From PoT sp049331405 (GTDB lineage: Bacteria > Planctomycetota > Planctomycetia > Isosphaerales > Isosphaeraceae), in assembly GCF_049331405.1 (NCBI RefSeq), contig NZ_CP186274.1:6386001-6450000 (forward strand): a stretch of 64,000 bases of DNA, written 5' to 3'. Below, piece after piece: positions 26,889 to 35,298 of the stretch. The notes under the pieces are model-generated. The model was not told the DNA's origin. It saw only the letters and a program-made list of their open reading frames with translations, and did not search any database. How positions within the stretch are numbered: the stretch's first letter is position 1; every line of letters starts with the position of its first letter. A program made the position numbers and the translations under genes.

Positions 26889-27851
26889 ATGAAAGCGAAA
26901 GTATTGTTCCTGGGGGCCGTCCTGGTCTCGGGCCTGGTCTCGCCCGCCCTGGCGCAGGATCAGCCGAAGGATGAGCGTATCTTCACCCGCATTCATGACG
27001 TGATCTACGGGCGGAAGTTCGGCACGGCGCTGACCCTCGACGTCTTCACGCCGAAGGCCGGGACGAACGGGCTGGCGATCATCTGGGTTGTCAGCGGCGG
27101 CTGGTTCTCGGCCCACGAGTCGATCACGCCCGGGTTCATCGATGAGTACCTGAAGCGGGGCTACACCGTCTTCGCCGTCGTCCACGGCAGCCAGCCCAAG
27201 TTCACGATCCCCGAGGCCATCGCCGACATGAAGCGGGCGGTCCGATACATCCGCGCGAACGCGAAGGAGTATCACATCGACCCCGACCACATCGGCGTGA
27301 CCGGCGGCTCGGCGGGAGGCCACCTCTCCTGCATGCTCGGGACCGACAGCGATCCCGGCGATCCGAATGCGAAAGACCCCGTCGACCGCGTCTCGAGTCG
27401 GGTCCAGGCGGTCGCCTGCTTCTTCCCCCCCACCGACTTCCTCAACTACGGCAAGACCGGCGAGGACGCCATCGGCCGGGGCATTCTCGCCGGCTTCCAC
27501 GCACCGTTCGACTTCCACGAGTTCGACCAGAAGACCAAGTCGTTCGTCACCATCACGGACGATGCCAAGATCCGCGAGCTCGGCAAGCAGATCTCGCCCA
27601 TCGAGCATGTCACGTCCGACGACGCCCCCACGCTCATCATCCACGGCGACGAGGACAAGCTCGTCCCGATCCAGCAGGCCGAGACCTTCATCGCCAAGCT
27701 CAAGAAGGAAGGCGTCGACGAGAAGCTCATCGTCAAGGCGGGCGCCCAGCACGGCTGGCCCAACCTCCTGGGCGACATCCCGACCCTCGCCGACTGGTTC
27801 GACGACCACCTGAAGCCCAAGAAGGCGGCCCCGGAAACCGCCCCGAAATGA
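26889..27851 (+). CDS. Exported alpha/beta hydrolase (carboxylesterase-like)
   Basis: 320 residues from the ATG at 26889, with GGGAG 8 bases upstream. Residues 1-23 (MKAKVLFLGAVLVSGLVSPA, cleavage after ALA) form a signal peptide. The nucleophile elbow is GGSAGGH, the acid lies in HGDEDKLVP and the histidine in GAQHGWP, giving the full Ser-Asp-His triad of the esterase/lipase (acetyl-xylan esterase-like) group. The oxyanion-type VSGGWFS motif is near the N-terminus. It probably removes acyl groups from polysaccharides, working with the sialidase-like protein upstream; both points are inferred. Two GC-rich hairpins follow. Confidence 0.88.
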   Translation: MKAKVLFLGAVLVSGLVSPALAQDQPKDERIFTRIHDVIYGRKFGTALTLDVFTPKAGTNGLAIIWVVSGGWFSAHESITPGFIDEYLKRGYTVFAVVHGSQPKFTIPEAIADMKRAVRYIRANAKEYHIDPDHIGVTGGSAGGHLSCMLGTDSDPGDPNAKDPVDRVSSRVQAVACFFPPTDFLNYGKTGEDAIGRGILAGFHAPFDFHEFDQKTKSFVTITDDAKIRELGKQISPIEHVTSDDAPTLIIHGDEDKLVPIQQAETFIAKLKKEGVDEKLIVKAGAQHGWPNLLGDIPTLADWFDDHLKPKKAAPETAPK

Positions 27852-28587
27852 CGTGAGCCTCTGCCCTCGGCTTCTTCGCCGAGGCTGGTGATGCACCGAG
27901 CGAATCGAGCGGGCCGCCGGGGCGATCATGCCGTCCCGGCGGCCCGTTCGTCGCGATGGCGCCGTTTTGAAGGGCTGCCAGGCGGGCTCCGTCCAGTTCC
28001 GCTCAAGGGCGGTGCCGGGCCCTGCCGACGTTCACGATAGCGAATTCACCTCGAAACACATCGCGATTCCTTTTGCCCTCGACGCAGCGAAAGGAACCGC
28101 TTTTTTTTACGCCTTCAGATTTGGATGGGTCGGATCCTTCTGGCGAGAGTCGGCCTATTTGCCTGGTTATCGAGGCTCCGCAGGTTGGGGAAGATCTTGG
28201 CGCGCGGAGTGCGAGCAATAAGTCCGTGGCCCGCGAGGGCCTTCGGGGATTCCCGGGGACGAGACGATTTGCTCGATTTCCGGATGACGAAGGAACCGAA
28301 TTCCGTCGGACGCCGTAACAAAGGATAGGGAAGCCGGGGTCAGCCCCGTCACGTCGGCAGGTCGAGAGAGGGTCCGCTCTCGAGGTATGGGTCCGCCCGG
28401 AGGGCGAATCATCTCATCGTCCCGCAGCGACTTGCGAGCCGCAAGCGACGGCCCGGGCGTGGGGACTGCGTACCCGGCGATCGAAGTCCCCTCATTTCCG
28501 CGGGGGAAACCCCGAAACATCCGCGCCGAGCGCCGACGCCGATATTTCGGATGTCAGCATCGGGATTCGGCCTGGTCGAGGCTATCC
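27852..28587. other. Hairpin-rich intergenic region, 736 bases
   Basis: No gene is supported. Besides the two terminator-like hairpins there is a T8 run (28101-28108) after a weak 4-bp stem. A cluster of short perfect hairpins follows at 28335-28348 (CGGGG/CCCCG), 28363-28382 (CGAGAG/CTCTCG) and 28431-28445 (CTTGCG/CGCAAG). The cluster lies 140-250 bases upstream of the hemolysin III start and may be a structured leader or an interspersed repeat. Confidence 0.45.
27865..27946 (+). terminator. Two GC-rich hairpins after esterase gene
   Basis: CCTCGGC/GCCGAGG (27865-27884, 6-base loop) is followed by a perfect 12-bp stem CGGGCCGCCGGG/CCCGGCGGCCCG (27910-27946). Neither is followed by a long T-run, so termination is probable but not certain. 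Confidence 0.5.
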
Positions 28588-29415
28588 ATGAACCTCCTGA
28601 ACCTGCGAGAGCCGGTCAGTGCGCTGACTCACGGGGCCTGGTTCCTGATGATCGTGCCGGCCGCCGTGCTCCTCTGCCGACGGGTCGCTGGCAACCCGGC
28701 CCGCTGGGCTTCCATGGTCGTATACACCGCCTGCCTCGCCTTCTGCGCCCTGGCGAGTACGCTCTATCACGCGGTCGTCGTGACCAGGGATCAGATCCCT
28801 TATTATCTTCTGCTTGATCATGTGGGGATATTTTTGTTGATTGCCGGCACCTTCACGCCGATCGCGGCGGCCATGCTGCATGGCCCCTGGAGGCGCTGGA
28901 GTCTGGTGGTGACTTGGGTGGTCGCGGCCCTCGGGATCTGCCTCAGGCTCTTCATGATGACCCTGCCGAACTGGCTGACCACGTCGATCTACCTGGCGAT
29001 GGGCTGGGGGTCGCTGATCTGTTACCTGGAGCTGACGCGGCATTACTCCCAATGGACGTTGTGCCCGATCCCCATCGGCGGCCTCATCTACAGCATCGGC
29101 GCGGTCTTCCATGTGTTCCACTGGCCGGTCATATGGCCTGGATATGTGGGGGCCCACGACCTTTTTCACGTCTTGGTCATGGCCGCGAGTGCGGTGCATT
29201 TCGCCTTCATCCTCCGGGTCGTGGCGAATCTCGAGAGCGTGCCCGACCTTGCGGTCCCCGCTACTCCCGCCGAGGCCCCGGCGACTCGCCCCTTGGTGGC
29301 GGCGGAGGGGAACGCCTTCGTCATCGAGGTGCCGCGCCGATCCGGCGTCGAGAGGCCGCACGTCCACTTCCCCAACATGTTGCGGTCCAGGCGTCGACCC
29401 GGCCAGGCCGGTTGA
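28588..29415 (+). CDS. Hemolysin III / adipoR-like membrane protein
   Basis: 275 residues from the ATG at 28588, with GAGG 8 bases upstream. About seven membrane segments are visible. The conserved metal-binding histidines of this superfamily are present: STLYHA after helix 2, LLDHVGIFLL in helix 3, and GAHDLFHVLVM with a further His in SAVHF near the C-terminal helix. The family includes bacterial hemolysin III/YqfA proteins and eukaryotic adiponectin receptors, for which zinc-dependent hydrolase activity is proposed. A soluble tail of about 60 residues follows the last helix and shows no domain. It is convergent with the MMPL gene. Confidence 0.88.
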   Translation: MNLLNLREPVSALTHGAWFLMIVPAAVLLCRRVAGNPARWASMVVYTACLAFCALASTLYHAVVVTRDQIPYYLLLDHVGIFLLIAGTFTPIAAAMLHGPWRRWSLVVTWVVAALGICLRLFMMTLPNWLTTSIYLAMGWGSLICYLELTRHYSQWTLCPIPIGGLIYSIGAVFHVFHWPVIWPGYVGAHDLFHVLVMAASAVHFAFILRVVANLESVPDLAVPATPAEAPATRPLVAAEGNAFVIEVPRRSGVERPHVHFPNMLRSRRRPGQAG

Positions 29416-29459
29416 TCGAGCCGGTGAGCCCGGGGACGAACGAGCCGGACGTCAAATCA

Positions 29460-29505
29460 AGGAGGACGCCGACAGTTGCCTTGCGGCGGCCGTCGGCGTC
29501 CTCCT
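29460..29505. terminator. Bidirectional terminator between hemolysin III and MMPL genes
   Basis: AGGAGGACGCCGAC (29460-29473) and its exact complement (29492-29505) form a perfect 14-bp stem with an 18-base loop between convergent genes. The minus-strand exit is T-rich (TTGATTTGAC). Confidence 0.7.
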
Positions 29506-29575
29506 CGTTGCTGAAACGATCACGTTTTGGGATCGCGATGGGAGCGATCCGGCGATGCGAAGGAATCCCCTCCGT

Positions 29576-32314
29576 TTACTTGGCCGCGAGCGACAACTCT
29601 TCCATGGGGGCCGCTTCCGAGAGGGCGTTGGTGTCCTGGTCGGTCCGGCGCTTCATGAGCCAGTGGCCGCAAGGGACGAGCACGGGTCGGACGAGGATCG
29701 CGTCGATGGCGATCCCGACGACCAGGGCGAAGCCGAGTTGCCGGATCGACCCCAAGGGGCTGAGCATGAACGAGGCGAAGCTGCAGGCCGTGATCGCCGC
29801 GGCCGAGCTGATCAGGCCCCCCGTCGAGGCGATCGCCTGGGTGATCCCCTTGCGCAGGCCGAGCCCGCGGGTCTCTTCCTGGAGCCTTGACATGAGGAAG
29901 ACGTTGTAGTCGACGCCGACGGCCACGAGCAGCACGAAGAGGAAATACGGGACCTTCCAGTCGAGCCCTTCATCCCCCAGCCCCGTCACGAAGACGAGGT
30001 GCGTGATCCCGAGTGCGAATGCGTAGGTCAGGAGCATCGTCGCCACGAGGTTGATGCAGGCCCAGGGATCCCGGAGCGCGAGCAGGAGGATCAGGAAGAC
30101 CCCCGCGGGGACGATCAGCCAGGTCTGTTGCTGGTCGCGGCGGGTGAGCGAGCGGATGTCGGCTGACTCGGCATTGGCTCCGGCGATCCCCGCCTCGACG
30201 CGGAGCCAGGGAGACTCCTCGAGGTACTCGCTGAGCCGCCTGCGGAGCGTCAGGACCTGGTTCATCGCCGCCTCGGAGTTCATGCGCTCGCCCGGGATGA
30301 CGTCGATCCGGGAGACGCGGCCGTCGGGCGAGATGTAGGCGTCGAAGCTCTTCTTGAGGTCGGGGTGCTCGCGCACTGTCTCGGGTGTGATCAGGAGCCG
30401 GTCGAGGGCGTGACGGCCCACGGGGTCGCTGAGGATCGCCGAGATCTCGTGGAGGGCCCGCCGGGATCCCGCTGCGATCTGCCCGGCTCCGTCGGCCGCG
30501 CGGGCGAGTTCGTTGAGCACGACCTGGCGTCGATCGCCTTCCTTGCCGGCTTTCTCGGGCTCCTTGGGGGCGAGCTTGTCGAGCCGTTGCCGGGTGCTCG
30601 AGAGGGCGGAGTCGGTCCACTTCACCACCGACGAGAGCGGGTTCGACGAGGCCGTCGTCGGCGGCGCTGCGGCTTTCGCTTGCGGCTGCGTCGAGAAGAA
30701 TCCTCCGGGCAGGTTCCGGCCCAGGAATGACTCGAAGATCAGGCCCGTCTTGAACTTCTGGACCCCCTTGACGAGGCCGTCGTGGAGCTGGTCGGCCCCG
30801 TCGACCATCTTGGAGAAGCCTTCATTGACCGCTCCGAGCCTCGAACCGATCCGCGCCGGGTTGAGCAAGTCGGTGCTCCCCAGCGGCTGGGTCGCCGAGC
30901 GGACCTCGACGAGCTTGCGGTTGTGGCTGAGGAATCGGCTGGCGTCGTCGATCAGGGCGAGCCCGCGCGATTCCCGGAAGTTGGCGTCGGTCGCCTTGGG
31001 ATGGGCCGAGATGACCACGGTGAGCGGGGAGAGGAACCCGCTGCCGAACTTGTCCGAGACCACCCGCAGGCTCTTCACCGACTCGGTGGAGGCCGGCATC
31101 TCGGTGAAGAGGTCCTGGGTATACTGGGTCTTGAGCCCGAGGATCGCGGCCGGGGTCATCAAGAGCAGCGTCAGCACCCAGGTCGTCAGCGGACGCTTCA
31201 GGACCCGATTCCCGACCTTGTGCCAGAAGCTCGAGTCGGGCCGGACCAGGGCATGGAAGGCCTTCGGGCGGTACCTGGCGAGCAGGAGCAGGAGCGCCGG
31301 GGTGAGCGTGAGCGTCGCCGAGACCGTCAGCGCGAGGCCAAGTGCGACGCTCGGCCCCGTGCTCGAGAAGAGCTTGAAGCGGGTCGTCCCCATCAGGGAG
31401 AGCCCGGCGATGACCGTCCCGGCGCTCGTGAGCAAGGCCCCGATGACCCCCCGGAGCGTGGCGTTCATGGCCCCCCTGAGGTCGCACTCGTCCCAGTGCT
31501 CGCCGAAACGCCAGGCCAGGAAGAGGCAGAAGTCCGTCCCGCTGCCGAACAGTACGACGACGAGGAAGAGCTCCACCAGCGGCGAGACCGCCCAGCCCTG
31601 CGTCGCGAGCCAGGCCAGCATCCCTCGCGCGATCGTCAGGCTGATCCCGATCGTCACCAGCGGGACCAGGGCCAGCAGGATCGACCGGTAGACGAAGAAG
31701 AGTACGACCAGCAGGAGGACCACCGTCGCGACCGCCGCGCGGTCGAGCGACTTCTGGACGTCGTCCATGTAGTCGCCGCCGATCACGGCGTCTCCGGTCC
31801 ATGAGACCTCGAGCCCCGCCGGGCGGCTCGCCTTCACCGACTCCATCTGCTCCCGGAGCCAGTCGACCGCGTCGTGGGCGGCCGGGCTCACGAACGAGAT
31901 CGAGAGCGGCACGGCGACGAGCTGGAGGGTGCCGTCGCCGCTGATGAGCCGCTTGGCGACGTCCGGATTCGCGTGCGGCCCCATGATCCGCAGGATCGAC
32001 TTCGGCCGGCCGCCTGCCTCGAAAGCCTGGGCGAGCTTCGAGCCGTAGGCCTTGTCTTGCTCGGTCAACCCCTCGGGCCGATGGAGGACGGCGACGGCCA
32101 TCGACTCATACGACTGATCCGGCCAGGACTTGGCGACGGCCCTGGCCATCCGTGCGCTCTCGGAATTGCTCGGCAAGAGGTTGGCTTGCCCCTCGGCGGC
32201 GAGCTTCGTGAGGTCGGGGGCCATTGTCGCCACGAAGACGGCGAGGAGGCACCAGGCCAGGACCACCATGCTCGGATGACGGATCACGACGCGGCGTATT
32301 GCCCCGAACCGCAT
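29576..32314 (-). CDS. MMPL-family RND transporter
   Basis: 912 residues. I start at the ATG at 32314, with AAGGAG about 10 bases upstream; the GTG at 32323 would be too close to that site. The protein has the MMPL layout of one N-terminal helix, a periplasmic domain, five helices, a second periplasmic domain and five more helices. The proton-relay regions are visible: FGSGTDFCLFLAWR in the first half and VAVGVDYNVFLMSRLQEETR in the second. A GxxG-flanked sodium/drug-type motif is absent. Relatives export lipids, including hopanoids and mycolyl lipids, so a lipid substrate is likely but not shown. It stands alone. Confidence 0.9.
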   Translation of the reverse strand: MRFGAIRRVVIRHPSMVVLAWCLLAVFVATMAPDLTKLAAEGQANLLPSNSESARMARAVAKSWPDQSYESMAVAVLHRPEGLTEQDKAYGSKLAQAFEAGGRPKSILRIMGPHANPDVAKRLISGDGTLQLVAVPLSISFVSPAAHDAVDWLREQMESVKASRPAGLEVSWTGDAVIGGDYMDDVQKSLDRAAVATVVLLLVVLFFVYRSILLALVPLVTIGISLTIARGMLAWLATQGWAVSPLVELFLVVVLFGSGTDFCLFLAWRFGEHWDECDLRGAMNATLRGVIGALLTSAGTVIAGLSLMGTTRFKLFSSTGPSVALGLALTVSATLTLTPALLLLLARYRPKAFHALVRPDSSFWHKVGNRVLKRPLTTWVLTLLLMTPAAILGLKTQYTQDLFTEMPASTESVKSLRVVSDKFGSGFLSPLTVVISAHPKATDANFRESRGLALIDDASRFLSHNRKLVEVRSATQPLGSTDLLNPARIGSRLGAVNEGFSKMVDGADQLHDGLVKGVQKFKTGLIFESFLGRNLPGGFFSTQPQAKAAAPPTTASSNPLSSVVKWTDSALSSTRQRLDKLAPKEPEKAGKEGDRRQVVLNELARAADGAGQIAAGSRRALHEISAILSDPVGRHALDRLLITPETVREHPDLKKSFDAYISPDGRVSRIDVIPGERMNSEAAMNQVLTLRRRLSEYLEESPWLRVEAGIAGANAESADIRSLTRRDQQQTWLIVPAGVFLILLLALRDPWACINLVATMLLTYAFALGITHLVFVTGLGDEGLDWKVPYFLFVLLVAVGVDYNVFLMSRLQEETRGLGLRKGITQAIASTGGLISSAAAITACSFASFMLSPLGSIRQLGFALVVGIAIDAILVRPVLVPCGHWLMKRRTDQDTNALSEAAPMEELSLAAK

Positions 32315-33202
32315 GATAGTCACTCTCCTTCAGTCGACGAATCTGCGTTTCTACCTGGTGTCGACCGTCAAGTCCGTGCCTACTGGCAAGTTCCTGCTCT
32401 ATCCAGTCTCTGGAGGGATCGTCGAAACGCCGGGAAAACATCAACGATCTGTCTTGCCCGCGTTCAACTTTCGACCACGAAGCTTATGGTCATCCGCGCT
32501 GGATTACAGAGGCGGAAAGCAAACGCCGACGGCAGGTTCTCGGTCGGATGCAACCGGCTGCGCGGATCGGCAATCTCGCGCACATTCAGTCGGTAGTTAT
32601 CTTTCCCGCCGACTCACCCACTGCTTCCAATGATTTGGCCGAACCGTTAGTCATCCGCAATTCCTCTCGCGAGCCGCTCACCTTGGGGCAAGGAAATTCT
32701 GGCGAATCCAGGTTTCCAGATGGAACTCAAGCTGAGACATAGATTTGCAGTGGGATTCCCGTTGAGGTGGGCATCTCGAGACTCACGCTTCTGCAAGCAG
32801 GTCGTATGCCAAGCCGTCCTTGGTGGCGAATCGCAGTAACCCCTTCACTTGACATGAGTTAAGATGATGTAATTAGGGTGATTAGGTTGTTTGTATAGAT
32901 TAGGTGGAATGCGGCGATCGTCTCGTGTTTTTCGGATGCCCTTCAGCCGGCATGCCTGGCCCGTTGGAATGGGCGGTCTTAGATTCAACGTCCTTACGTG
33001 GAATTTGCGTGACTCGTGAGCCAGGATCTTATCGATCGTTGGGATGAGGGGTTCATAGTCGTTCGGAAAAGATGTGTGCTAATCGCCCCTAACCTGATAT
33101 GAGGTCATTGAATAAGGCTGAATCTGCGGCTGATTTTTGCGGGATTGCGGGAATCACGCGTGAGATTTCGAGGTCGGGCGGACATTAGACTGATGAACTG
33201 CC
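32315..33202. other. Intergenic region, 888 bases
   Basis: This AT-richer divergent spacer lies between the MMPL gene and the ECF sigma operon. I see no protein with family resemblance on either strand. TTGACA at 32849-32854 is followed 15-17 bases later by TAATTA/ATTAGG, at best a weak plus-strand promoter some 330 bases ahead of the sigma gene. Confidence 0.4.
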
Positions 33203-33724
33203 ATGGACCAACATTCCGACGAGTTCATCACATTGCTGACAGCCTCGCAGGCTTCCCTCTACGGCTGCATTCTGGCGCTTTTGCCGGATCGCACGGCGGC
33301 GCATGACGTTTTGCAGGAAGTGAACCTCACGCTTTGGCACAAGGCGGGGGAGTTCGAGCCGGGGACGCAGTTCCTGGCCTGGGCGAGCCGGATTGCCCAC
33401 TTCCACGTCCTGAACTACCGCCGCCGGGTCCAGCGCGATCGCCTGGTCTTCGACGAGAAACTCCTCACGCTGCTCGCCGACCGCCAGTTTCAGCGGGCCA
33501 GCCAGGAGAGCGGGCGCGAGGAAGCCTTGCGCCGCTGCCTCGACGAACTCCCCGAAGGCCACCGCGAGTTGATCGCGGGCCGATATGCCCCGGGGGCCTC
33601 CGTCCAGCAACTCGCCGAGGAGCATAGCAAGTCCGTCGGGGCGATCTCGCAGATGCTCTGTCGGCTACGCGAGGCCCTCCTGCGCTGCATCGAATCGAAG
33701 CTCCGCACGGAGCCTGGGACATGA
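33203..33724 (+). CDS. ECF-type RNA polymerase sigma factor (planctomycete/verrucomicrobial type)
   Basis: 173 residues. Region 2 spans about 10-75 (LYGCILALLPDRTAAHDVLQ, then EFEPGTQFLAWASRIAHFHV) and region 4 about 105-165 (LPEGHRELIAGRYAPGASVQ, then SVGAISQMLCRLREALLRCI). The pattern, including the alternating Gly/Ala of the -35 helix, matches the sigma-70 subfamily found next to FecR proteins in planctomycetes and Verrucomicrobia. It would direct RNA polymerase to a small regulon, likely including its own operon. The stop overlaps the FecR/LamG gene by four bases (ATGA), so the two are translated together and the FecR protein is the probable regulator. Confidence 0.93.
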   Translation: MDQHSDEFITLLTASQASLYGCILALLPDRTAAHDVLQEVNLTLWHKAGEFEPGTQFLAWASRIAHFHVLNYRRRVQRDRLVFDEKLLTLLADRQFQRASQESGREEALRRCLDELPEGHRELIAGRYAPGASVQQLAEEHSKSVGAISQMLCRLREALLRCIESKLRTEPGT

Positions 33725-35298
33725 GCAAACCTCAGCCACCCGTTCGCGATCGAGACGAGTTGCATCGGCTGTTTTCCAGCCTTTGCGACGGCACGTTCTC
33801 CGATCACGACGCTGCCAGACTGCCCGAGATGTTGAAGAGCGACCCGGTCGCGCTCGAGATATATCTTGATCATATGACCCTCGAAGCACACCTCCAATAT
33901 GAGTTTGGAGGAGGAGCAGGCCCAGTTGCGTCGGCGCAGGCGGAAGAGGTGGGTGTTACGTTTTCGAGGGCGGAAGCGTCGAGGTTTACGCGGCAGCCGC
34001 GTCTGCGAGGGCTTGGCCGGGGCCTTGCCGTCGCGGCCTGCATCCTCATTGGGTTTCTGGGCGTCTATCAGGTCTGGCGGGTTTCCCGTGCGGAGCCGGC
34101 GGCGAGGATCCTGAACAGTGCGGGGGCGGAGTATGGCGAGCCGGGCATGGAGATCGCAGCGGGTTCTCCGATCCCCGAGGGCGAGGTCATCCTGACGCGA
34201 GGAGCGATCGCCCTGGAGACGAGCCGGAAGGCTCGGGTCGTGCTGGAGGCCCCGGCGACGTTCCGGTTCGCGTCGAGTCAGAGGCTCGTGCTCAGTCGGG
34301 GCCGGATGTCGGCGGAGATCCCGCCGGCCGCCAAGGGGTTCACGGTCGAGACGCCTTCGAGCGAGGTCATCGACATCGGCACGAACTTCGGCGTCGACGT
34401 GGCGGCGGGGGGCGTCTCGGAGGTCCATGTGTTCAAGGGGGAGGTCCTCGCCCGCGCGGGGCGTTCGGCGGATCGCCACAGCCTCCGCCAGGACCAGGCG
34501 TTGACCTTGAAGGCGGATCGCGCGACGCCTCGCGACGTGCGGGGCACGGCGTTCATCCAGTCGGATGAGTTTCAGCGCCTTGCCGCCGGCCTGCGGCCGG
34601 GTCGGGTCACCGGCTGGGCGAGGTCCCTGGCGACGCTCCGGAGTGAGCCGACGCTCTTCGCCCTGCCCGACCTCGCCGAGGTCTCCGGCGGCTCCTTCCG
34701 TCGCGTGCAAGGTCGCTGGCCCGGCTCAACGGCGATCGAATTCACCCAGCCGGGCGATTTCCTCCCCCTGCCCCTCGAGGGGACGTCGGATGCTCTGACC
34801 CTCGCGGCCTGGGTGCGGCTCGACCGTGTTCCTCATACCATCAACTCGCTGCTGCACGTCGACGGCTGGGGCCGGACCGGCCAGGTCCACTGGATGGTCG
34901 CCGAGAATCAGCGGATGCGCCTGGCCGTCTATGACGTGCCCCGAGTGAATCCGCCGACGGAGCAGCGTTATCCCGAATCGGAGCGTCCGGTGCTGGCCGC
35001 GACGGGGCGCTGGACCCACCTGGCGGTCGTGTACGATGCCCCGCGGCGTTCGGTCCGGTTCTATCTCGATGGGCATCTCGATAATGAGGTCGAGGTCGCC
35101 ATGTCGGTCCCCGTGGTGCTCGGACCTGCTCGGGTGGGGAACTGGAATCAGGTCGACCGCATGTTCTCGGGGCGGCTCGATGAGCTGGTCGTGCTCGGCC
35201 GCGCCCTTTCCGATGCCGAGGTCCAGTCGCTCTATCGCGCCGGCAACCCGTACGGCCCCGTGGCCGAGAGCCCAATCCAATCCGCGTCCCGCTGGTGA
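33721..35298 (+). CDS. FecR-like membrane protein with C-terminal LamG domain
   Basis: 525 residues. An N-terminal cytoplasmic part (about 1-95, DRDELHRLFSSLCDGTFSDH) resembles the sigma-binding segment of FecR/anti-sigma regulators. One membrane helix follows (about 98-115, AVAACILIGFLGVYQVWR). The FecR domain lies at about 140-250 (ILTRGAIALETSRKARVVLE, IDIGTNFGVDV, VHVFKGEVL). A LamG/concanavalin-like domain follows at about 330-510, with LTLAAWVRLDR and LDELVVLGRALSDAEVQSLY. It probably senses an extracellular ligand through LamG and controls the sigma factor. It overlaps the sigma gene by four bases and the next gene (GTGA) by four. Confidence 0.92.
   Translation: MSKPQPPVRDRDELHRLFSSLCDGTFSDHDAARLPEMLKSDPVALEIYLDHMTLEAHLQYEFGGGAGPVASAQAEEVGVTFSRAEASRFTRQPRLRGLGRGLAVAACILIGFLGVYQVWRVSRAEPAARILNSAGAEYGEPGMEIAAGSPIPEGEVILTRGAIALETSRKARVVLEAPATFRFASSQRLVLSRGRMSAEIPPAAKGFTVETPSSEVIDIGTNFGVDVAAGGVSEVHVFKGEVLARAGRSADRHSLRQDQALTLKADRATPRDVRGTAFIQSDEFQRLAAGLRPGRVTGWARSLATLRSEPTLFALPDLAEVSGGSFRRVQGRWPGSTAIEFTQPGDFLPLPLEGTSDALTLAAWVRLDRVPHTINSLLHVDGWGRTGQVHWMVAENQRMRLAVYDVPRVNPPTEQRYPESERPVLAATGRWTHLAVVYDAPRRSVRFYLDGHLDNEVEVAMSVPVVLGPARVGNWNQVDRMFSGRLDELVVLGRALSDAEVQSLYRAGNPYGPVAESPIQSASRW

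Noticed and set aside
28167..28520. Minus-strand frame of 117 codons upstream of hemolysin III
   Set aside because: It runs through the hairpin cluster and shows no domain; more likely a structured spacer than a gene.
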